DNA of 64,000 bases, from assembly GCF_900106665.1 (NCBI RefSeq), contig NZ_FNNA01000002.1:806001-870000 (forward strand), in the 5' to 3' direction. This DNA is from Paracoccus sanguinis (GTDB lineage Bacteria; Pseudomonadota; Alphaproteobacteria; Rhodobacterales; Rhodobacteraceae). Below are positions 1 through 7,893 of the stretch, in pieces (positions within the stretch are counted from its first letter, which is position 1; each line of letters opens with the position of its first letter). The notes beneath the pieces were generated by a model. That model was not told where the DNA came from, made no database searches, and saw only the letters and a program-made list of their open reading frames with translations. The translations under genes and the position numbers were made by a program.

Positions 1-170
1 GCGGTCCCCCGGCGCGGTGACCGGAGACATGGGCGACTTGGGCGCCATCGTCGACTCTCCCTGCGGGGCGGCGGCTCTGTCGTCCGCCTTGGACCGCGCG
101 TCGTGTTGGGTCGTGGTGGGGGGGTCGGGGCGGCGCGAGGGCCGCCCGCGACCCGGCTCAGGTCAGGCCG

Positions 171-195
171 CCCCGCGCGCGCCGGGCGCGCGGGG
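171..195. terminator. GC-rich hairpin downstream of the aapJ-like gene
   Basis: A perfect 10-bp inverted repeat (171-180 and 186-195) with a 5-base loop lies 16 bases beyond the stop codon of the minus-strand binding-protein gene. No run of T follows on either strand, so this may be a processing or pausing hairpin rather than a classical intrinsic terminator. Such a hairpin after a binding-protein gene is a usual way to limit expression of downstream transporter genes. I see no gene in bases 1-210. Confidence 0.4.
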
Positions 196-210
196 GGACG
201 GCCCCGGCCC

Positions 211-1236
211 TCAGCGGAAGGGCATCGCGTACATCAGCCCGCCCTGGGTCCAGAGCGCGTTCAGGCCGCGCGCCAGCCCGATCGGGGTCTGCTCGCCGAT
301 GTTGGCGGCGAAGATCTCGCCATAGTTGCCCGAGGCGGCGATGGCGCGCTTGGCCCATTCCTTGTCCAGCCCCAGCATCGCGCCGTAGTCGTCGGTCGCG
401 CCCAGCATCCGCTGCACGTCGGGGTTGGTCGAGGACTTCGACAGCTCCTCGATGTTGGCCGAGGTCACGCCGTATTCCTCGCCCGAGATGAGCGCGTAGA
501 GCACCCAGCGGACAATGTCGCCCCAGTTGTTGTCGCCGTGACGCACCGCCGGCCCGAGCGGCTCTTTCGAGATGATCTCGGGCAGGATGATGTGGTTGTC
601 GGGGTCGGCGAAGGCCGCCCGGGTCGCGGCCAGGCCCGAGGCGTCGGTGGTGTAGGCGTCGCAGGCCCCGGCCATGTACTGCTGCTCGCCCTCGGCGTTC
701 GAGTCGATGTTGACCGGCTGGTAGGTCATGTTGTTGGCGCGGAACCAGTCGGCGAGGTTCAGCTCGGTCGAGGTGCCGGTCTGGATGCAGATCGTCGCCC
801 CGTCGAGTTCCTTGGCCGAGCTGACGCCCAGGTCCTTGCGGACCATGAAGCCCTGGCCGTCGTAGTAGTTCACCCCGGCGAAATCGAGCTTGAGGTCGGT
901 GTCGCGCTGGAAGGTCCAGGTCGAGTTGCGGGCGAGCACGTCGACCTCGCCCGAGGAGAGCGCGGTGAAGCGGGTCTGGCCGGTGGTGGGGATGTATTTC
1001 ACCTTGGTCGCGTCACCCAGCACGGCGGCGGCGACGGCCTTGCAGATGGCGATGTCGAAGCCCGACCAGTTGCCGTTGGCGTCCGGCGCGGCGAAGCCGA
1101 CGAGGCCGGTGTTGACGCCGCAGTTGAGCACGCCGCGCGACTTGACCTGCGCCAGCGTCTCGCCTTCGGCGGCCATCGCGGCGCCCGCCGCGAGCGCCGC
1201 GGTGGCGGCGGTGGCCAGGAACAGCTTGTTGAGCAT
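211..1236 (-). CDS. aapJ: Amino-acid ABC transporter substrate-binding protein (AapJ/BztA type)
   Basis: Periplasmic binding protein of 341 residues for polar or general L-amino acids, expected to feed an AapQMP/BztBCD-type permease. The first 22 residues form a signal peptide ending AMA. The mature part has the features of the family: an early RGVLNCGVNTGLVGF segment, the GFDIAICKAVAAAV helix and a conserved C-terminal GLARGLNALWTQGGLMYA segment. The ATG at 1236 is chosen over the upstream in-frame codon at 1350 because it begins the signal peptide and is preceded by AGAGAGGAA. The permease genes would lie beyond the left edge. The family is secure; whether the substrate is glutamate/glutamine only or broad cannot be read from the sequence. 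Confidence 0.9.
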   Translation of the reverse strand: MLNKLFLATAATAALAAGAAMAAEGETLAQVKSRGVLNCGVNTGLVGFAAPDANGNWSGFDIAICKAVAAAVLGDATKVKYIPTTGQTRFTALSSGEVDVLARNSTWTFQRDTDLKLDFAGVNYYDGQGFMVRKDLGVSSAKELDGATICIQTGTSTELNLADWFRANNMTYQPVNIDSNAEGEQQYMAGACDAYTTDASGLAATRAAFADPDNHIILPEIISKEPLGPAVRHGDNNWGDIVRWVLYALISGEEYGVTSANIEELSKSSTNPDVQRMLGATDDYGAMLGLDKEWAKRAIAASGNYGEIFAANIGEQTPIGLARGLNALWTQGGLMYAMPFR

Positions 1237-1416
1237 GGGATTCCTCTCTGTTGGGCGCCCGGACTGTGTTGCCCGGTGCGGTTTTCTTGGATCGCTCTGG
1301 CCCGCTCGCGCGGGATGTCCCCCCGCGGCGTCGCACCGTATCGGCAGCATCTTGCCGGTCCCTCCCCACAGGTCAACCCTGTCGCGCAGGCCGGCCCCGT
1401 CGCGATCCGGCGCTGG

Positions 1417-2133
1417 TCAGACCGCAGGCACGAGCAGCGCGAGCAGCCGCTCGGCTACCCGCATCGCGTCGAGCCGGGCGGCGGCGGCGGCCTCGGCCTC
1501 GTCGTCGCGGCCCCATTGCTCGGCCTGGTAGTCCTCGTCGAGGCGGGCGAGCCGGTGCGCGGTGGCCGCGTCGATCCGCCCCTCGAGGACCGCGAGCCCG
1601 AGGATGAGCGAGCCGGGCAGCGTCACGAGGTCATGCAGCGCGGTGAGCTGCCACGGGGTCAGCCGGTCCAGCCGGTCGCGCAGGCGGGCGAGCGTCGCGG
1701 GGTCCTGCGGCACCGGGATCACCCCTTCGGTGATCCTGAGCGGCGCCTTGAGCGCCACCGCCGCCCAGTCGATCAGCGGGTCCCACTCGGCCGCCTGCCG
1801 GGTCGCCAGCACCTCGGGGTGGTCGGCGCGGTAGCTGAGCAGGTCGGTGCCGCCATACTCGGCCAGCATGTCGGCGACCGCGGCGAACTGCGGCGCGACC
1901 TTCTCGATGGCCGAGTTCGCGGCCCGCGTCAGCGGCATCGCGCCGGGGTCGATGCGGTCGGTCTGGGCGTCCCATTCCTCGGCGATGGCGCGGGCCAGCG
2001 CCTCGGTCGGCAGCACGAGGGGCAGCTTGCCCGGGGTGCGGATCGGCTTGCCGTCGAGCGTGACCTGCCAGCCGCCCGCGACCGGCTCGGCCGCGGTCCG
2101 GGTCCAGAAGCGGCGCGGAGCCCACTCGCTCAT
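1417..2133 (-). CDS. ATP12-family F1-ATPase assembly chaperone
   Basis: A 238-residue protein of the ATP12 family, which assists assembly of the F1 sector of ATP synthase in mitochondria and alphaproteobacteria. Recognisable family features are the N-terminal WAPRRFWTRT segment, LDGKPIRTPGK, an LARAIAEEWDAQ helix, MPLTRAANSAIEKV and a Trp/Asp-rich centre around WDPLIDWAAV. The ATG at 2133 overlaps the stop of the preceding phosphatase gene by four bases (ATGA), which favours it over a GTG three codons upstream. It is the last gene of a compact crcB-rluC-HAD-ATP12 group. Cytoplasmic; family call good, biochemical role inferred from the eukaryotic homologue. Confidence 0.85.
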   Translation of the reverse strand: MSEWAPRRFWTRTAAEPVAGGWQVTLDGKPIRTPGKLPLVLPTEALARAIAEEWDAQTDRIDPGAMPLTRAANSAIEKVAPQFAAVADMLAEYGGTDLLSYRADHPEVLATRQAAEWDPLIDWAAVALKAPLRITEGVIPVPQDPATLARLRDRLDRLTPWQLTALHDLVTLPGSLILGLAVLEGRIDAATAHRLARLDEDYQAEQWGRDDEAEAAAAARLDAMRVAERLLALLVPAV

Positions 2134-2786
2134 GCCAGCCACGCGTCGATCATGCGGCCGAGCGCGTCCATGTCGGGGGCGACGTCCGCCGCGCCGGCGG
2201 CGCGCAGCGCCTCGGGCGTGTGGTGGCCCCAGGCGACGCCGAGCGCGCGGACGCCGGCGTTGCCCGCCATCTGGATGTCGAAGCTGGTGTCGCCGATCAT
2301 CAGCGCCTCACCCGCGTCCACGCCGGCGGCGGCGAGGCACGCCAGCACCATGCCCGGCGCGGGTTTCGAGGGGTGGTCGTCGGCGGTCTGGGTGGTCACG
2401 AACAGCCCCGCGATCCCGTGCGCCGCCAGCAGCGCGTCGAGCCCGCGCCGAGACTTGCCGGTGGCGATGGCCATCAGCACGTCCTCGCGCGCGGCCAGCC
2501 GGTCGAGGAGGTCGCGGGCGCCCTGAAACAGGGGCGATTCGCCGCCGCTGCGGGCGGTGAAGTAGTGGCTGCGGTAGGTCTCGACCACGCGGGCGCGGGC
2601 GGGTTCGTCCGCCTCGGGCAGAAGCGTGGCGACCGCAACCGGCAAGGACAGCCCGACGATGCCGCTGATCGCGGCCGAGGGCAGCGGCGGCAGGTTGGCC
2701 GCAGCGATCCCCGCGTTCATCGAATCCATGATGATCGCGTGGCTGTCGACCAGCGTGCCGTCCACGTCCCAGATGATCAGCCGCAT
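2130..2786 (-). CDS. HAD-superfamily hydrolase, phosphoglycolate phosphatase-like
   Basis: A 218-residue HAD phosphatase. Motif I is WDVDGTLVDS near the N-terminus (nucleophile Asp7, acid/base Asp9), followed by a helical cap, motif II Thr in IATGKSRRG, a Lys in HPSKPAPGM and motif III GDTSFDIQMAGNAG. The ATG at 2786 shares one base with the stop of the upstream pseudouridine synthase (TGATG), indicating translational coupling. Members of this subgroup are usually annotated as phosphoglycolate phosphatase, but HAD substrate range is broad and a second, more typical Gph is present at 48851-49504, so the substrate here is uncertain. Confidence 0.85.
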   Translation of the reverse strand: MRLIIWDVDGTLVDSHAIIMDSMNAGIAAANLPPLPSAAISGIVGLSLPVAVATLLPEADEPARARVVETYRSHYFTARSGGESPLFQGARDLLDRLAAREDVLMAIATGKSRRGLDALLAAHGIAGLFVTTQTADDHPSKPAPGMVLACLAAAGVDAGEALMIGDTSFDIQMAGNAGVRALGVAWGHHTPEALRAAGAADVAPDMDALGRMIDAWLA

Positions 2787-3838
2787 CACGCGTCCTCGAA
2801 CGGGTCGGCGGGCACGTCGTTCTCGTGCCAGCCGAGGGTTTTCCAGGTCCGCGCCATGTGGTCCGGCAGCGGGGCGGTCAGGGTGATCCGCTTGCCCGTG
2901 ATCGGGTGGTCGAAGCTGATCTGCCGGGCGTGCAGGTGCAGCTTGCGGCTGATCTCTCCACCCAGTTGCGCGCCCCAGCCGTCGCCGAGGTTTTCCTGCC
3001 CCGAGCCGCCGTACTTGCCGTCGCCGATGATCGGGTGGCCGAGTTCGGCCATGTGCGCGCGCAGCTGGTGGGTGCGGCCGGTGACGGGGACGAGCGCGCA
3101 CCACGAGACGCGGGTGCCGAGCCGGTCGAGCACGGCATAGTCGGTGGTGGCGCGCTTGGCGCCCTCGGTCTGGTCGACCTTGGCGGGGTGGACGGCGACC
3201 ATCTTCTCGCCCTCGCCGCCGCGGCCGTGGCCGGGCGCCTTGACGAGGCCGAAGCGGACCGTGCCCATCGCGGGCGAGGGCACGCCCGCGACCGCGGCCC
3301 AGTAGATCTTGCGGGTGGTGCGGGCGCGGAAGGATTCCGACAGCCGCCGCGCCACCCGGTCGGTGCGGGCGAGCAGCAGCACCCCCGAGGTGTCCTTGTC
3401 GAGCCGGTGGACCAGCTTCGGCCGGTCCTTGTAGCCGAACATCAGCGCCGGGGTCAGGCCGTCCACGTGCCGGTCGCCCTGCCCCGAGCCGCCCTGGCTC
3501 GGCAGGCCCGCGGGCTTGTTCAGCGCGATGATGTGCTCGTCCTTCCAGAGGACGGCGGACTGGATCATCCGCGCGTCATCCTCGCGCGGGGAACGGGCCT
3601 GGGCGGGGGCGCGGGGGGCCTCGGGGGCTGCGTCGGGCAGCGGCGGGATGCGGATGTCCTGCCCCGCCGCGATGCGGGTCGCGGGCTTGGCGCGGGCGCC
3701 GTCCACCCGCAGCTCGCCCTTGCGGCACATCTTCTCGATGGCGATCTGGTTGAGCTGCGGAAAGCGTTTCCGCAGCCAGCGGTCGAGGCGCTGGTCGCCC
3801 TCGTCCTCTCCCACGCGCAGGGTCTGAACGCCACTCAT
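2786..3838 (-). CDS. rluC: 23S rRNA pseudouridine synthase, RluC/RluD family
   Basis: A 350-residue enzyme that isomerises uridine in 23S rRNA. Residues about 16-65 form the S4-like RNA-binding domain (QRLDRWLRKRFPQL), and the catalytic domain begins near 100 with LNKPAGLPSQGG. The catalytic aspartate is Asp147 in the VHRLDKDTSG motif, and RTHQLRAH is also present. A linker rich in Pro and Ala (about 68-88) separates the domains. The ATG at 3838 overlaps the crcB stop by four bases. RluC rather than RluD is favoured by the S4 domain and overall length, but which uridines are modified cannot be decided here. Confidence 0.88.
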   Translation of the reverse strand: MSGVQTLRVGEDEGDQRLDRWLRKRFPQLNQIAIEKMCRKGELRVDGARAKPATRIAAGQDIRIPPLPDAAPEAPRAPAQARSPREDDARMIQSAVLWKDEHIIALNKPAGLPSQGGSGQGDRHVDGLTPALMFGYKDRPKLVHRLDKDTSGVLLLARTDRVARRLSESFRARTTRKIYWAAVAGVPSPAMGTVRFGLVKAPGHGRGGEGEKMVAVHPAKVDQTEGAKRATTDYAVLDRLGTRVSWCALVPVTGRTHQLRAHMAELGHPIIGDGKYGGSGQENLGDGWGAQLGGEISRKLHLHARQISFDHPITGKRITLTAPLPDHMARTWKTLGWHENDVPADPFEDA

Positions 3839-4200
3839 GCCGGCCGCCCGAGGCTGAGGCCGAGCGCCAGCGCGGCGAGCGAGAGCGCCACCGAGGCGGC
3901 GACATAGCCGACCGCCAGCCCCTGCGCGCCGCGGGCCCACAGCGTCACCGCGTCGAGCGAGAAGGCCGAGAAGGTGGTGAAGCCGCCGAGCAGCCCGGTC
4001 ATCAGCAGCGGCACGTGGGCGCCCGCGCGCGGCAGCAGCGCCGCGGCGAGCACGCCCATGGCCAGCGAGCCCGCGACGTTGACGATCAGCGTGCCGAGCG
4101 GGAAGCCGGGCGAGACGGCGGCGGCCGCCCGGGTGACGCCGTAGCGCGCCACCGAGCCCGCCGCCCCGCCGAGCGCGACCTGGAGAATGGGGTTCATCAT
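3835..4200 (-). CDS. crcB: Fluoride efflux channel CrcB/Fluc
   Basis: A 121-residue four-helix membrane protein that exports fluoride as a dual-topology dimer. Family signatures are GGAAGSVARY near residue 11, the pore Asn41 in GTLIVNVAGS and the phenylalanine box GGFTTFSAFS (Phe74, Phe77, Phe80). Two ATG codons are adjacent; the first at 4200 is used, preceded by AGAGGT at good spacing. It leads the crcB-rluC-HAD-ATP12 group with ATGA coupling to rluC. I see no fluoride-riboswitch structure in the short leader. Confidence 0.92.
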   Translation of the reverse strand: MMNPILQVALGGAAGSVARYGVTRAAAAVSPGFPLGTLIVNVAGSLAMGVLAAALLPRAGAHVPLLMTGLLGGFTTFSAFSLDAVTLWARGAQGLAVGYVAASVALSLAALALGLSLGRPA

Positions 4201-4252
4201 GGGCTGACCTCTAGGGGGGTTGCGCTCAAAGTCAACCGGAACGCCCCGAAGG

Positions 4253-4291
4253 CCGGGGGCGCTTCGCCCCCCGGACCCCCCGAGGATATTT
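4253..4291 (+). repeat. Intergenic hairpin repeat ending GGATATTT, copy 1
   Basis: A G/C hairpin (CCGGGGGC, loop GCTTC, GCCCCCCGG) is followed by a C-run and GGATATTT, then a purine-rich tail. A second copy with the same order of parts is at 63521-63554. This copy lies between the start of crcB and the end of rarA and codes for nothing. I recognise this layout as a dispersed intergenic element common in Rhodobacteraceae; function (terminator or mobile palindrome) is not established here. Confidence 0.6.
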
Positions 4292-4416
4292 GGGCAAGGA
4301 AGAAAGGGGGGGCTTTGGGGGGCGTGGGTGCCGCGCGTCCGGGTGGTGCGGGGTGAGCTTCGAGGAGGAGCGATTGCGGGTCTGGGCAGATCGCAGGGCA
4401 TGGCCGCGCGGCAGGC

Positions 4417-5796
4417 CTACCCCCCGCGCTTCGCCCGTTGGCCCACGAACCAGTCGAGGCGCTTCTTCAGCTCGCGCTCGAAGCCGCGCTCGACGGGGAC
4501 GTAGAGGACCGGGCGCTTCATGCCCTCGGGGAAGTAGTTCTGGCCCGAGAACCCGTCCTCGGCGTCGTGGTCGTAGGCGTAGCCGGCGCCGTAGCCCTGT
4601 TCCTTCATCAGCTTCGTGGGCGCGTTGAGGATATGCGCCGGGGGGGTGAGGCTGCCGGTGCGCTTCGCCTCGGCGCGGGCGGCCTTGTAGGCCACGTAGC
4701 CGGCGTTCGATTTCGGCGCCAGCGCGAGGTAGATCACCGCCTGCGCCAGCGCCAGCTCGCCCTCGGGGCTGCCCAGCCGCTCGTAGAGCGCCCAAGCGTC
4801 GAGGCATTGGCGCTGCGCCGCGGGGTCGGCGAGGCCGATGTCCTCGATCGCCATGCGCGTCAGGCGGCGGGCGAGGTAGCGCGGGTCCTCACCCCCCTCG
4901 AGCATCCGCGCGAGCCAGTAGAGCGCTGCGTCCGGGTCCGAGCCGCGCACCGACTTGTGCAGCGCCGAGATCAGGTTGAAGTGCTCGTCGCCCGACTTGT
5001 CATAGCGCGCGGCGCGGCGCATGAGCCGCTGCGCCAGCGCCTCGCGGTCGAGTTTGGCGTCGGTCTTCCACGCCATCACCTGCTCGACCAGGTTCAGGGC
5101 TGCCCGGCCGTCGCCGTCCGCCATCTCGAGCAGCGCGTCGCGGGCCGGGCCGTCGAGCGGCAGGGCGCGCCCCATCTCGCGCTCGGCCCGCTGGGCGAGC
5201 AACTCGAGGTCGGCGAGTTCGAGACGGCGCAGCACAACCACCTGCGCGCGGCTCAGCAGTGCGGCGTTCAGCTCGAACGAGGGGTTCTCGGTGGTGGCCC
5301 CGACGAGGAGGATCGTGCCGTCCTCCATATGCGGCAGGAAGCTGTCCTGCTGGGCCTTGTTGAAGCGGTGGATCTCGTCGACGAAAAGCAGCGTGCCCTT
5401 GCCGTCGGGCTGCTCGCGGCGCAGACGGGCGGCGTCGAACACCCGCCGCAGCTCGGCCACGCCCGAGAAGATCGCGGAAATCTGGACGAACACCCGGTCG
5501 GTCTGGTCGGCCAGAAGCCGGGCGATGGTGGTCTTGCCGACCCCGGGCGGGCCCCACAGGATCAGCGAGGACAGGCTGCCCGCGGCGAGCATCGCGCCCA
5601 GCGGGCCGGCCTCGCCCAGCACCTCGTCCTGGCCGATGACCTCGGACAGGCGTTGCGGCCGCAGCCGGTCGGCCAGCGGCCGGTGGGCGGCCCTGCCCCC
5701 GTCCGCGGCGGTCTGGCGGTCCCGTGACCCACCCTTCCCGCTGCCGTGGGGCTGCAGCGGGGTCGGGGCGGGCGCGGAATCGAACAGGTCGGGCAT
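4417..5796 (-). CDS. rarA: Replication-associated recombination protein RarA (MgsA), AAA+ ATPase
   Basis: A 459-residue clamp-loader-like AAA+ ATPase acting at stalled replication forks. The N-terminus is an extended, polar, low-complexity region to about residue 40. Then comes the family motif RPQRLSEVIGQDEVLG, Walker A GPPGVGKTT (82-90), Walker B LLFVDEIHRFN (136-146), sensor 1 GATTENPSF and the MgsA C-terminal domain with HFNLISALHKSVRGSDPDAALYW split over two motifs, ending in the YEYD-like YAYDHDAEDGFSGQ segment. Length matches the family. ATG at 5796 follows the luxI terminator hairpin, so it is probably transcribed on its own. Confidence 0.93.
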   Translation of the reverse strand: MPDLFDSAPAPTPLQPHGSGKGGSRDRQTAADGGRAAHRPLADRLRPQRLSEVIGQDEVLGEAGPLGAMLAAGSLSSLILWGPPGVGKTTIARLLADQTDRVFVQISAIFSGVAELRRVFDAARLRREQPDGKGTLLFVDEIHRFNKAQQDSFLPHMEDGTILLVGATTENPSFELNAALLSRAQVVVLRRLELADLELLAQRAEREMGRALPLDGPARDALLEMADGDGRAALNLVEQVMAWKTDAKLDREALAQRLMRRAARYDKSGDEHFNLISALHKSVRGSDPDAALYWLARMLEGGEDPRYLARRLTRMAIEDIGLADPAAQRQCLDAWALYERLGSPEGELALAQAVIYLALAPKSNAGYVAYKAARAEAKRTGSLTPPAHILNAPTKLMKEQGYGAGYAYDHDAEDGFSGQNYFPEGMKRPVLYVPVERGFERELKKRLDWFVGQRAKRGG

Positions 5797-5814
5797 GGCG
5801 CGAGACTATGCCCG

Positions 5815-5846
5815 ACCGCCGGCAGAGTGTATCCCCCGCCGGCGGT
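5815..5846 (-). terminator. Hairpin between luxI and rarA
   Basis: Perfect 9-bp arms ACCGCCGGC and GCCGGCGGT (5815-5823, 5838-5846) with a 14-base loop lie seven bases beyond the luxI stop on the minus strand. There is no T-run, so it may act as a Rho-dependent pause or 3' end stabiliser. Confidence 0.4.
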
Positions 5847-5852
5847 GTCGCC

Positions 5853-6443
5853 TCAGTGCATCTTCCCGGCGAGATTGATGGCGGTGCACTGGTAATACCC
5901 ATCGTCGATCCAGCAGAGACGGCCGATCGCCTCGGCCTCGATCTTGCAGCGCGAGAACACCCGCGGCCACGCCTCGCCATTGAGCGACAGCAGCCGGGTC
6001 GCGCCGACGCCGCGGGCGCAGCTCACCATCGTGTCCACGAGCTGGGCGTGCACCCGGCGGCGGATCGACTGGGGGGTGTCGTGGCTGACGAAGAGGCGCG
6101 TCGCCTCCCATGTGTGGTCGTCGACCGGGGCCTCGCCATAGAGCAGGTCCTGCGGGATCGAGCCGCCGAGGATGCCGCGCTGCGCGTCCCGGATCATGTA
6201 GGAATAGATGCCGCAGCTTGCGGTGGTGGGGGTCAACCGCATCCCGGCCAGCACCTTGCCGCCGTCATGCACGGCCACCCAACGCGACTGGGGGGTGTCG
6301 TACTGGTCGAACTCCATCCCGTCGACCTGGGGAAGGTCCCAGTTGCGCTGGATGATGAAGCTCTGGCGGCGGGCACGGAAGAAATTGGCGAACAGCTCGC
6401 CGTAGTTGTGGAGGTTGGTGAACGAGAGGGTCGTGGTTTGCAT
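5853..6443 (-). CDS. luxI: Acyl-homoserine-lactone synthase (LuxI family)
   Basis: A 196-residue autoinducer synthase that makes N-acyl-homoserine lactone from S-adenosylmethionine and acyl-ACP or acyl-CoA. All hallmark residues are visible: Arg25/Arg26, Phe29, Trp35, Glu44, Asp46, Asp49, Arg69 in VLAGMRL, and the Glu113/Arg116 pair in WEATRLFV. The ATG at 6443 is preceded by AGGAG at 8-base spacing; an upstream in-frame start at 6470 has no such site. It lies 62 bases downstream of luxR in the same orientation, forming a luxR-luxI pair. A dyad in that gap may be the operator. Acyl chain length cannot be inferred. Confidence 0.93.
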   Translation of the reverse strand: MQTTTLSFTNLHNYGELFANFFRARRQSFIIQRNWDLPQVDGMEFDQYDTPQSRWVAVHDGGKVLAGMRLTPTTASCGIYSYMIRDAQRGILGGSIPQDLLYGEAPVDDHTWEATRLFVSHDTPQSIRRRVHAQLVDTMVSCARGVGATRLLSLNGEAWPRVFSRCKIEAEAIGRLCWIDDGYYQCTAINLAGKMH

Positions 6444-6456
6444 GGGTCTTCTCCTG

Positions 6457-6471
6457 GTTGATCGTGTCAAC
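6457..6471 (-). promoter_or_regulatory. Dyad upstream of luxI, possible LuxR operator
   Basis: GTTGA-TCGTG-TCAAC is a perfect 5-bp inverted repeat with a 5-base centre, placed 14-28 bases before the luxI ATG and overlapping the region of the ribosome-binding site. It is shorter than a classical 20-bp lux box, so it is only a candidate site. Confidence 0.3.
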
Positions 6472-6505
6472 CCGTCGGAGCGCCCGCGTCGAAAGTCCCG
6501 TGGCC

Positions 6506-7117
6506 TTACAGCAAGCGGTAGTCCTTGGCGCGTTGCAGCGCCTCAGCCGTCGTCTTGGCCATCAGGCGTTCGCGGACCGAGATGAGCCGGGCCTTGAACG
6601 CGCTTTCGGTGATCCCAAGTTTCGCCGCCGCCGCCGCGTGACGGTCCCCCTCCGCGATGCACCGAAGGGCTTCTTGCTGAGCCTTCGTCAGGCTCTCCGG
6701 CGGCTCTGTCGCATCGTGGAGCCGTCGTACCAGTGTCGAGATCGCCTCGATCTCGTCATCCGTGAATTCACGCTTGTCATGCGCGCAGCCGGCAATCGTC
6801 CGCGACTTGAGCGAACCGCACGACACGATGACACCGTAGTTGAGCCCGAATCGCGCGCCTTCGGCGATGATCCCGAACGGGTCGGGGATCGGCAGCACCG
6901 ACCACCGGATCGAGCCGGTGGTCGAGAATCCCCAGGCGATGGTCGGGTCGCGCAGCGCGTAGCCGCGCTCGGCGTAGTGATCGGTCCAGGCCTTGGGATA
7001 GGCCTGGAACTGCATGATCGGTGCCGCATAGCGGATATGGAGCCCGATGAAATACCCCATCGGCGCCAGCTTGCGCAGGCGGGCGAGGGTCGCGGTGATT
7101 TCTGCTCTGGAGGACAT
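6506..7117 (-). CDS. luxR: LuxR-family quorum-sensing transcriptional regulator
   Basis: A 203-residue regulator with an N-terminal autoinducer-binding domain and a C-terminal LuxR helix-turn-helix. Conserved ligand-pocket residues can be matched to the TraR/LuxR set: Trp44, Tyr48, Asp57-Pro58 and Trp72. The C-terminal part from about 140 (PESLTKAQQEALRCIAEGD, then AAAAAKLGITESAFKARL) is the DNA-binding domain. The domain is shorter at the N-terminus than typical LuxR proteins (about 235-250 residues). The ATG at 7117 has no clear Shine-Dalgarno sequence; a promoter-like element sits so close that the mRNA may be leaderless. Partner of the adjacent luxI. Confidence 0.88.
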   Translation of the reverse strand: MSSRAEITATLARLRKLAPMGYFIGLHIRYAAPIMQFQAYPKAWTDHYAERGYALRDPTIAWGFSTTGSIRWSVLPIPDPFGIIAEGARFGLNYGVIVSCGSLKSRTIAGCAHDKREFTDDEIEAISTLVRRLHDATEPPESLTKAQQEALRCIAEGDRHAAAAAKLGITESAFKARLISVRERLMAKTTAEALQRAKDYRLL

Positions 7118-7151
7118 ATCTTTTTAGATAAACTGCACACACTAACGTCAA
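7117..7151 (-). promoter_or_regulatory. Candidate luxR promoter with an A/T palindrome at the start codon
   Basis: On the minus strand TTGACG (7151-7146) is followed after 15 bases by TATCTA (7130-7125). The second element is half of a palindrome TATCT-AAAA-AGATA (7130-7117) that ends on the A of the luxR ATG. This AT-rich palindrome stands out in very GC-rich DNA and could be an operator. The predicted transcription start falls at or next to the ATG. Confidence 0.35.
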
Positions 7152-7263
7152 TCGGATACAGGAGGTCCGCCCCATCCGATCCATCTTTCCACGCCTCGCC
7201 CCGACCACCCGGCCTGATTTCGCCGGACTGAGGCTTTCTTGCACATAACTCGTTAACAAAAAG

Positions 7264-7293
7264 AGAATCCCGCCCGGGACGGGGCGGGATTCT
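7264..7293. terminator. Bidirectional intrinsic terminator after rplQ
   Basis: A perfect 12-bp stem AGAATCCCGCCC / GGGCGGGATTCT with a 6-base loop is followed by TTTTT on the minus strand (7262-7258) and TTTT on the plus strand (7293-7296). It ends the rplO-rplQ operon 67 bases beyond the rplQ stop and insulates luxR. This is the clearest intrinsic terminator in the window. Confidence 0.9.
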
Positions 7294-7359
7294 TTTCGAC
7301 GTTGCGACGATTTTCGCCTCGGGCGGGTGCGGCAAACTTGCGCACCCGCGGGGCGCGAA

Positions 7360-7785
7360 TCAGGCCTCGTATTCGGTCTCGGCCTCGGCCTCGAGCCGGG
7401 CGCGGTCGGCGGCGCCCTTGGCGCTCACGTCGCGGTCAACGAACTCGATGATCGCCATCGGCGCCATGTCACCATAGCGGAACCCGGCCTTGAGGACGCG
7501 GACGTAGCCGCCCTGGCGGTCCTTGTAGCGCGGGCCGAGGATCTCGAACAGGCGCGCGACGTGCTGGTCCTGCTTGAGCTGGGCCGCAGCCTCACGGCGG
7601 GCGTGCAGATCGCCGCGCTTGGCCAGCGTGATCAGCTTCTCGATCACCGGGCGCAGTTCCTTGGCCTTGGGCAGGGTCGTCTTGATCTGCTCATGCTCGA
7701 TCAGCGAGCCGGCCATGTTGGCGAACAGCGCCTTGCGGTGCTCGTGGGTGCGGTTGAGGCGGCGGTAGCCGCGGGCGTGACGCAT
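7360..7785 (-). CDS. rplQ: 50S ribosomal protein L17
   Basis: A 141-residue large-subunit protein. It opens with [17 protein letters not shown], the L17 signature, continues with [19 protein letters not shown] split over the family's second block, and carries an alphaproteobacterial acidic tail rich in Ala and Glu (from about 125). It is the last gene of the ribosomal operon, 108 bases after rpoA, and is followed by a strong terminator. A perfect hairpin lies in the rpoA-rplQ gap. Start ATG at 7785 is standard. Confidence 0.97.
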   Translation of the reverse strand: MRHARGYRRLNRTHEHRKALFANMAGSLIEHEQIKTTLPKAKELRPVIEKLITLAKRGDLHARREAAAQLKQDQHVARLFEILGPRYKDRQGGYVRVLKAGFRYGDMAPMAIIEFVDRDVSAKGAADRARLEAEAETEYEA

Positions 7786-7866
7786 GATGGTCTCCTGGCG
7801 TTTTGCTTTGTCCGGCCCCCGTGCGTGGCGGGGACTCTCCTTGGGGCGGGATTGCCCGGGGTGGTG

Positions 7867-7888
7867 CGGCGGGGGGTGCCCCCCGCCG
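7867..7888. other. Perfect intercistronic hairpin between rpoA and rplQ
   Basis: Arms CGGCGGGGGG and CCCCCCGCCG (7867-7876, 7879-7888) are perfectly complementary around two central bases, six bases beyond the rpoA stop. No T-run follows. It probably separates mRNA segments of the operon by pausing, processing or end protection. Confidence 0.55.
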
Positions 7889-7893
7889 ACTGC

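Noticed and set aside
103-2526. An 807-codon plus-strand frame across the aapJ, ATP12 and HAD genes
   Set aside because: It is antisense to three clear minus-strand genes; the translation is Gly/Arg/Val-rich with no motif, a usual shadow in very GC-rich DNA.
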